Shown here: piece after piece, positions 57,791 to 64,000 of the stretch
How the letters are laid out: each line of letters begins with the position of its first letter
How positions within the stretch are numbered: position 1 is the stretch's first letter
From: Gnetum montanum
Lineage: Eukaryota; Streptophyta; Gnetopsida; Gnetales; Gnetaceae
Direction of reading: 5' to 3'
Length of the DNA: 64,000 nt
Assembly: GCA_015680685.1 (NCBI GenBank)
Contig: MNCI01023267.1
Span: forward strand, 546,635-610,634
Position numbers and translations under genes: made by a program
The notes under the pieces: generated by a model
What the model was told of the DNA's origin: nothing
Seen by the model: the letters and a program-made list of their open reading frames with translations, nothing else
Databases searched by the model: none

Positions 57791-60350
57791 ATGTCTTCTT
57801 CTCATAGGAGCGATTCTTTGCTCAAGTATGATAAAGCTTATCAACTAGAGCCTTAATAGTATTGAATTGTATATGCTCATCCTGATGAGTATGTACCAAA
57901 TTTCACCTTCATCTTACACCAGGATGAATAGTTGTCGTAGCGTGACATGGAGGGAAACATTGTGTTGCCGCCTGATCAATATGTTCCTGCAATGCTTTGA
58001 CAAATGCTTATTAGATGGGGTCTTTAGGCATGTCATGTTAAATATATTATGTAAGAAACTAATGCTAGGGATTATCATCCCATTGAAGCACAACATCTAC
58101 AAGATCGACAACTATGAATCTGTGAAGGGAAAATGAGTTAACAATTCTCCATTCTTGTTGTATCAACAAGATTGTGGAGAGCCCTTCTCTGGGGGTTTTC
58201 CATTTAGTGAAATTCCTCTCTTTGAATTTATTGAAGGAGGTCAAAATTAGAACTTGCATTCCACAATTCATAATCCTGGTTTTGGTAAGAATGAATCTAA
58301 TAACAAAGAAGGATTCGAAGGGGCAAGTTAAGGTGGGGATGTAGATAAGAAACAAGATCATGATCATGATCATGATCACTGAAGAGGTGGTAGTAGGCAC
58401 CATGATGATGCTGGTCCTCCTTCCTCTTCCCCTTCATCATCATCATCTTCTTCTTTTGGCTTTGATCATGATTGCAGGAGGCAAGACTATGATGGAGGTG
58501 ACCAAAATGACTGACGAGACTAAAATGATTGAAGAGATCATCGAAAGAGGCAAGATCAAGGATGTGGACATTTAAGAGAGGCACATTACCATGAATGAAG
58601 AGGTAGTTGAGGGCATCATAGGCACCATGATTAAGGCCTCGATGAGCCTCTACTCGCTACCTGAAGTATGGTTAATATTGCAGAGGCAGTATAAATTCCA
58701 ACAAGGCATGTGAAAGATAGTCAGATCAAAAGGTTAGACATGAACAATATTCCTTAGTTCGAAGAGGGATATAACTTTGATTTGCAAAACCATCTCCAAG
58801 ATTTTCAAGATGCATGTGCCTTGCAGAACATAGAAAATGAGTGGAAAAAACTCAAGTTGTTCCCTAGGAGACTCATCAAAGAAGTAGAGAACTAGTACTG
58901 GTCCCTAGAGCTGGAATTTATTAGATGATGGAGTGCCATGCTTGAATTTATTAGATGATGGAGTGCCATGCTTGAATTTATTAGACGATGAAGTACCAAG
59001 GATGGAAACAAGGAACACACAAACCCTTGGATGCCACCATTGGCTAATACTATTTCTTAATGCATAAATGTCTTGGCCATGGTTATTCTCAATTGGATCA
59101 ACTTTGCCACATTATAGATGGGCTTTGATCAGAAACAAGGAGAACCCTTAGTATCTTTGCCTAGGGGAAACTATCAAAATTAAGTGCTCGTTAGATACAA
59201 AGATTAATTAAGTAGGTAGCTAAAAAGGAGGATGAACTAAGAAAAAGAGAAAGTGTAGAAGAGTACAACCATGATCCTTCTATTTACAAAAGGGAGGTTC
59301 AATTCTATGACAGTGAGGACCAATCTACATTTGATGAGGTGGTGAATAGGAAAACCTTGCTACTCCAAAAATTTCAATATGACATTACAACTAAGGTTGA
59401 TTAGTTATCAGACTCCATGGATAGCAGATTTCAAGCTATCCTAAAAATTTTTGAAGAGTCCAAAGAAGCAGGTAGTGATTGTGAGTGTAAGAGGCGTAAG
59501 GAAGTTGAACATGCCTATCAAAAAGGTAAGGGCAAGATTGTTGAAATAGACAAGGTTGTAGATAGTGAATCAGACAATGATGGTGGGTGTGACGTCTACC
59601 AATATGTATATCGTAAAGGATGTTGCCCCATCGTGTCACATCTATAGGAGTTTGGGATGTATGCCTTAAATTCATGACTAACACAAAGGGAAACATCTAG
59701 AAGATTACCTTATCCTCAAGGTAATTCAGGTAGTTCCACCAACAACAACCATGTTATCTAAGTGAAGCTCCATCGCAACCATATGAGCAATATCAACAAT
59801 GGCAATAACCACAATCATGGACACTAGCACCAGCAAGGAAGCAATACCCTTATTGATAGCCTGATCCATATGGTTACTACGTTCAACAACCACTACCTCC
59901 ATGTGACTCCTCTAGTCATGTTTCTACTTCCCAACCTCACTACCATCCTTCTGATTACTATTGAACTCATTCTCCACATGAAGGAAGGGATACCACCTTT
60001 GCACATGTTCCTCCTTCACCCGCACAACTACCACCTACTTCATCTATGTAGGGTGAACCACCAACTCAATTGCAACAATGCAACGTTATGAGGACTATTA
60101 ATCTACAATGAGATCATCAACCAAGTGGGTCAAATACTTAAACAAGGAATAAACCTTTCTTTCGATCCCGAAGTTCACCTAAGCCCTCTCATACACTTGT
60201 GGTTGACAATCCTACTCCTACATCTTCATTTGTATCACATACCTTCGAGTCCCCTTAAAATCAAAATATGTCTAGGATCCATGCTATCATGCTTACTCAT
60301 ACTGTATTTGATTAGATTTGTGCTGGAAACCTTCCTAGGAAATTAGACAA
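57791..60350 (+). pseudogene. E6 gag
   Basis: ATG 57791 (MSSSHRSDS), then YAHPDEYVPNFTF and RDMEGNIVLPPDQ, matching E4 gag; a His/Asp/Met low-complexity stretch (58350-58460); capsid sequence from about 58740 (EEGYNFDLQNHLQDFQDAC); and EVVNRKTLL-like helix near 59335. Stops in every frame. A unit of about 34 bp ('gaatttattagatgatggag' plus 'tgccatgctt') is tandemly triplicated at 58913-59000. Confidence 0.65.
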
Positions 60351-60354
60351 TCCT

Positions 60355-60783
60355 AAAAGTCCTCTGATTTATTTGTAGATTGTTGGGAATGAACCATGTA
60401 AGGATCTTCTTGATTCAGATTCTAGTGGCAATTTAATTTCTCATGAGATGTACACTGCATGGAACTTGCCTTCTCTCAAGAAGAGCAACATAAGATTAGA
60501 ATTGGCAAGCTAGCCCATCACTATTTCATTGGTATTGGTGGAAGACATTGTGATCACTGTTTGTGGATCATCTTATCCTATTAATTTCCTAGTGATCAAG
60601 ATGAAGAACTACAAAGGAGATTTCCCAATCATCATGGGAAGGACATGGCTGACCACCGTTGATGCAAAAATAGGCATAAGAGATCTTTCCTTGGAAATAT
60701 CCAAAGAAAATGCATTCAGAAATATCAAGAAGAAGAGAGTTCCATGCATCATGTACAACAATACAGGCTGTAATTGTGCATAG
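60355..60783 (+). pseudogene. E6 aspartic protease
   Basis: Frame with LLDSDSSGNLIS in place of LLDSGSSFNLIS, so the catalytic D-S-G has become D-S-D. Then VEDIVITVCGSSYPINFLVI and FPIIMGRTWLTTVDA at 60529-60660. One internal stop near 60511. Ends at TAG 60781. The following 60784-61080 encodes the decayed linker to RT. Confidence 0.7.
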
Positions 60784-61080
60784 AAACTCTAGGTTGTAAA
60801 GTGAGCATTTATCTTTGCATGTAAGCAATGTGCACTTGAAGTAGAAATTCAAAGGTGTCTAGACGTAGTAGCCACAAACTAGGAGGACACCTAGTGGTTG
60901 AGTGTTGATTTTGAGAGTAGAACACTTTGCATGGAATCAATTAAGAGCTTAACATGTGCATATGTCATAGGCATGGATAAACTAGAGAAAATTCATCACC
61001 AACTCTCTGATGATACAAATGATGATACTCACTAGGAAGACTTGGAAATTCTTGAAAGTCTCAAGTAAGAGCCCCTTGAA

Positions 61081-62240
61081 CTAAAAAAACTACCAGCTAG
61101 AATGGAATATGTGTTTTTAAAAAATGGAAAGCTAGCCATAATTAATGAAAATCTTACTCTAGAGTAGAAAAAGATGCTATTGAAGGTAGTTGAAAAATGG
61201 TTAGCAACTTTTGCTTGGTCATATCCTGACCTCACAAGGATTGATCCTAGGATATGCTAGCATTGCATCTACACTAATTTGGCCATGAAGCTAAAAAGAT
61301 AGCCATAGAGGCTTTTGAACCCTAAACTGAAGTAGATCATCAAGGAGGAAATCGAACAACTCCTCAAGGTGGGGTTCATTTATCCCAGTACATATAATAA
61401 GTGGGTTAGTCCACTTGTGATTATGCCAAAGAAAGGAGGCAACTGGTGGGTGTATATCAATTTTTGGCTACAGAATATGGCAACATTCAAAGATCATTTT
61501 CTATTGTCATTTGTTGACTAGGTTCTCGACACAATATCTGTATTGATTTTCAGCTGTTGAATATAGCAACATTCAAAGATCATTTTCTATTATCATTTGT
61601 TGACCAAGTGCTCAACACAATATTTGGACACTACTACTATAGTTTCCTAGATGGTTATAGTGGCTATAACGAAATTCAAATTGCACCAAAAGATCAAGTA
61701 AAGACAACATTCATGAGTCCCTTGGGAACTTTTGCATATTGTAAGATGTTGTTTGGTCTATGCAATGCTCCTGCTACATTTCAACATTTGGTTCTAAGCA
61801 TGTTTCAATAATAGATTTGTAGTGATGTAGAAGTTTTCATGGATGACTTCTCCACTTATGGAGCTACATTTGAGCAAGCCTTGGACCACCTTGAGCAAGT
61901 GCTAAAATGATGTGTTAAAACAAACTTACAGCTCAATTGGCATAAAGGTCACTTAATGGTATAGGAGGGCATTGTACTAGGGCACATAATATCACAAGGA
62001 GGAATTGAGATAGACCTTGAGAAAATAAGGGTCATCCAAGGAATAACTTATCAACTAGAAATTATCAAAGATGTTCAGTCATTCGTTGGACATGCTGGAT
62101 ACTACTAATGATTCATAGAGAATTTTTCTAAGATCGCAAAATCGTTGGTAAAGCTAAGAAAGAAAGATGCTCCCTTTGTCTGGACCATAGAATGTGAAAA
62201 AGCATTCAACACCTGCAAGAAACGCTTGTAAAAATGCCAA
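61081..62240 (+). pseudogene. E6 reverse transcriptase
   Basis: Motifs in order: ATFAWSYPDL, DPRI, KEEIEQLLKVGFIYP, WVSPLVIMPKKGG, FLDGYSGYNEIQIAPKDQ, KTTFMSPLGTFAY, FGLCNAPATFQ, catalytic FMDD (about 61840), GIVLGHIISQGGIE. An 86-bp segment coding NMATFKDHFLLSFVD is tandemly duplicated (about 61460-61630), so the RT carries an insertion with a frameshift. Many stops. Confidence 0.8.
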
Positions 62241-62640
62241 TCCTACAAGCACTTGACTGGTCCAAACCATTTCATATCATGATAGATGCATCAAATTATG
62301 CCTTGGAAGCCATGCTTACATAGCTAGATGACAAGAAATGTCCATATTACATCCATTGCTCTAGCCAAAGCATTGTGGGTGCACAACTAAAGTACACCAC
62401 TACAGAAAAAGAATTTATGGTAGTGGTGTTCGCTCTTGAAAAGTTTAGGCATTATGTGCTTGGATACATGGCGTTTGTGCACATGGGTCATAGTGCCATC
62501 CGCTTGCCGATGAACAAGCCAATGGTGTGCCCCTATGTCATACGGTGGCTAGTGATCTTATAGGAATTCGATCTTACAATTAGTGATCAGAAGGACACTG
62601 AGAATGTGGTTGCTAATCACTTATCTTAGTTGTGATGGGA
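62241..62640 (+). pseudogene. E6 RNase H
   Basis: Ty3-type RNase H remnant: a decayed 'IMxDASxxA' start (62280), TTTEKEFMVVVFALEKFRHYVLG (62400-62465), and DQKDTENVVANHLS (62590). Only one RNase H is seen, unlike E2 and E3. Confidence 0.7.
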
Positions 62641-62769
62641 CAACAAAGAGTAAAAAGATCCATTATTTGATATGTTTCCTAATGAACTCCTCTTTACTAG
62701 GGCTATAACTGAACAATCACCCAATTAGCCTAGATTGTATGATGGAATTCTCACCTATTTTCTCATCCA

Positions 62770-63930
62770 AGAGATGCCATAAGGGTTGGACGACTGGAAG
62801 AAACAAAAACACTTCATGGAGATTAGTGGACATCTCTACAAGGTGTGCACTAATGGCCTAGTTCATTGTTGTATCCCTAATGTCGATCAACTATGCATTC
62901 TCCAAGACACTCATGAAGGTTTTTGTGGAGGACACTATGTTGGGAGATGCACGATCATTAAAATCCTGATAGCAAGGTACTATTGGCCAACAATATTTAG
63001 GGATGCTCATCATTACATCTACTTTTGTGAACAATGTTAACGAGATGGTGTAATGACTGCTTGAATGGAGGGACCTCAATAATGGATTCAACCACTAGAA
63101 CTCTTTGACATCTTGGGCATTGATTTCATGGGTCCCATCACACCCATGTCAAATGAAAAGGCATACATCATAGTTGTTGTTGACTATTGTACAAAATGGG
63201 TAGAAGCAGTAGTCATCATCAACTATACATCTTTTGCTGCTACTTGGTTTGTACAACAAAATGTTGTAAATAGGTTTCGTGTGCCATGTGCATTAATTTT
63301 TGATAATGGAACTCACTTTACAAGAACTGCTTTTTGAAAGCTCATGCAATGCTTAGGGGTTGAACATAAATTCATAACACCCTACCATCCCTAAGCTAAT
63401 GGTCAAGTTGAGGTTACCAATAGGGAAATCATAAGGATTCTGATAAGAACTGTTAACAAATATAGGAAATATTGGAGCAAAAAACTCAATGATGCCCTTT
63501 GGGCCTACTGCTCAACATGGAAACTTCCTATAAGCTACTCTCCCTATGAGCTTGTGTATGGAAAATTACCAATACTTTTTATTCAATCCAAGCTCCATAC
63601 ACTTTCAACAGCTTGTGACCTTGACCTTGACTTAAGTCTAGCCCAAAAAGAAAGACTAATGAATCTCAACTTGCTAGCTGAAAATCAATTGGTAGCCCTA
63701 TCATCTAACAAGTTGTAAAAGGCCTACAACAAAAAGCAACATGACCTAAAAATCAATAAAGTCAAATTTCAACTAGGAGATAAGGTTCTCTATTGGAACC
63801 CCACACACGTGCCTCAACAAAATAAGTTACAAAAATTGTGGAAAGGACCTTAAATCATTTATGAGACTTTTTCTTCTAAGGCCATGATGATCTACAAACC
63901 TGAGAGCCCAAACAAGAAATAGCTAGTCAA
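62770..63930 (+). pseudogene. E6 integrase
   Basis: HHCC finger (DTHEGFCGGHY ... YFCEQC, 62900-63040) and catalytic core with GIDFMGPITP (63112), FDNGTHFT (63298) and ANGQVEVTN (63400; the conserved E). Then [22 protein letters not shown], and a C-terminal part with FQLGDKVLYW and IQQIKPFHDHKPP. Several stops. Confidence 0.8.
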
Positions 63931-64000
63931 CATCCAACAAATTAAACCTTTCCATGACCATAAGCCACCTAATACAACAAAAACCTCATCGGATGAACAA

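Larger units (their letters stand above)
56818..64000 (+). mobile_element. E6: Athila-like LTR retrotransposon, 5' part to integrase
   Basis: 5' LTR 56818-57629, primer site, gag, protease, RT, RNase H and integrase on the plus strand; the rest lies beyond the window. RT and flanking motifs (FMDDFSTYG, GIVLGH) and the tRNA-Asp-type primer site point to the Athila lineage. Heavily degraded by nonsense codons. Related to E4 and E5. Confidence 0.85.

Noticed and set aside
58360-58575. Met/Ile/His-rich frame in E6 gag as a metal-binding protein
   Set aside because: Translation of gatcatgatcatgatc and tcatcatcat simple repeats in the gag linker; the frame is not the gag frame.

Overview
This is a stretch of repeat-dense nuclear plant DNA. 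It is almost wholly nested LTR retrotransposons, plus a LINE, a foldback (MITE-like) element and a Pif1-type helicase fragment. I see no intact host gene. Plant origin is inferred from Tat-type Ty3/gypsy elements with two RNase H domains, Athila-like elements with a tRNA-Asp-type primer site, a plant RTE-type LINE, and GT-AG introns of 80-100 bp. The species cannot be read from the sequence. Assembly gaps (runs of N) lie at 18555-19159, 30732-30928 and 48694-48854. Single Ns at 25132 and 48619 each join a short artificial-looking duplication.

Layout. E1 (about 1-6680, minus strand, left part outside the window) is a Tat-like element with gag-protease, primer site and 5' LTR. It sits in the gag of E5, an old Athila-like element on the minus strand whose pieces run from about 6.7 kb to 52752. 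E5 was also interrupted by E4 (7510-14523, minus strand, 5-bp target duplication GTAGG), an E5/E6-related element with gag and protease but no visible reverse transcriptase or integrase, and by E3 (15080-51602, plus strand, target duplication gcact/acact), a Tat element. E2 (15325-34514, plus strand, target duplication CGGCG), a close relative of E3, is inserted in the 5' LTR of E3. E2 ends in an extra LTR, so three LTRs occur in tandem. Right of E5 lie the helicase fragment (52765-53385), the foldback element (53627-54059), a decayed RTE-type LINE (about 54210-56760), and the 5' LTR, gag, protease, RT, RNase H and integrase of another Athila-like element, E6 (56818 to the window end).

The most interesting system is the organisation of the E1/E2/E3 family. 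Gag-protease and pol are separated by about 5.8 kb in E2 and 5.3 kb in E3. That interval holds a complete spliced gene on the opposite strand. I modelled it with seven exons, and the coding sum is 3183 nt in both E2 and E3, with every exon the same length. Its protein has an FCP1/NIF-like HAD phosphatase domain that has lost its catalytic aspartates, a long region resembling the 'putative plant transposon protein' family, and a coiled-coil/acidic C-terminus. The last intron is also present in the diverged E1. The antisense gene and pol start back to back at a conserved segment with a TATA box on each strand and a GCC-repeat tract between them. This suggests three transcription units: LTR-driven gag-protease, the antisense gene, and perhaps an independently transcribed pol. 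Arrays of short repeats ending in a TAAACT core lie after gag-protease, before pol and after pol. All copies carry inactivating mutations (E2 fewest, E3 more), matching the nesting order.
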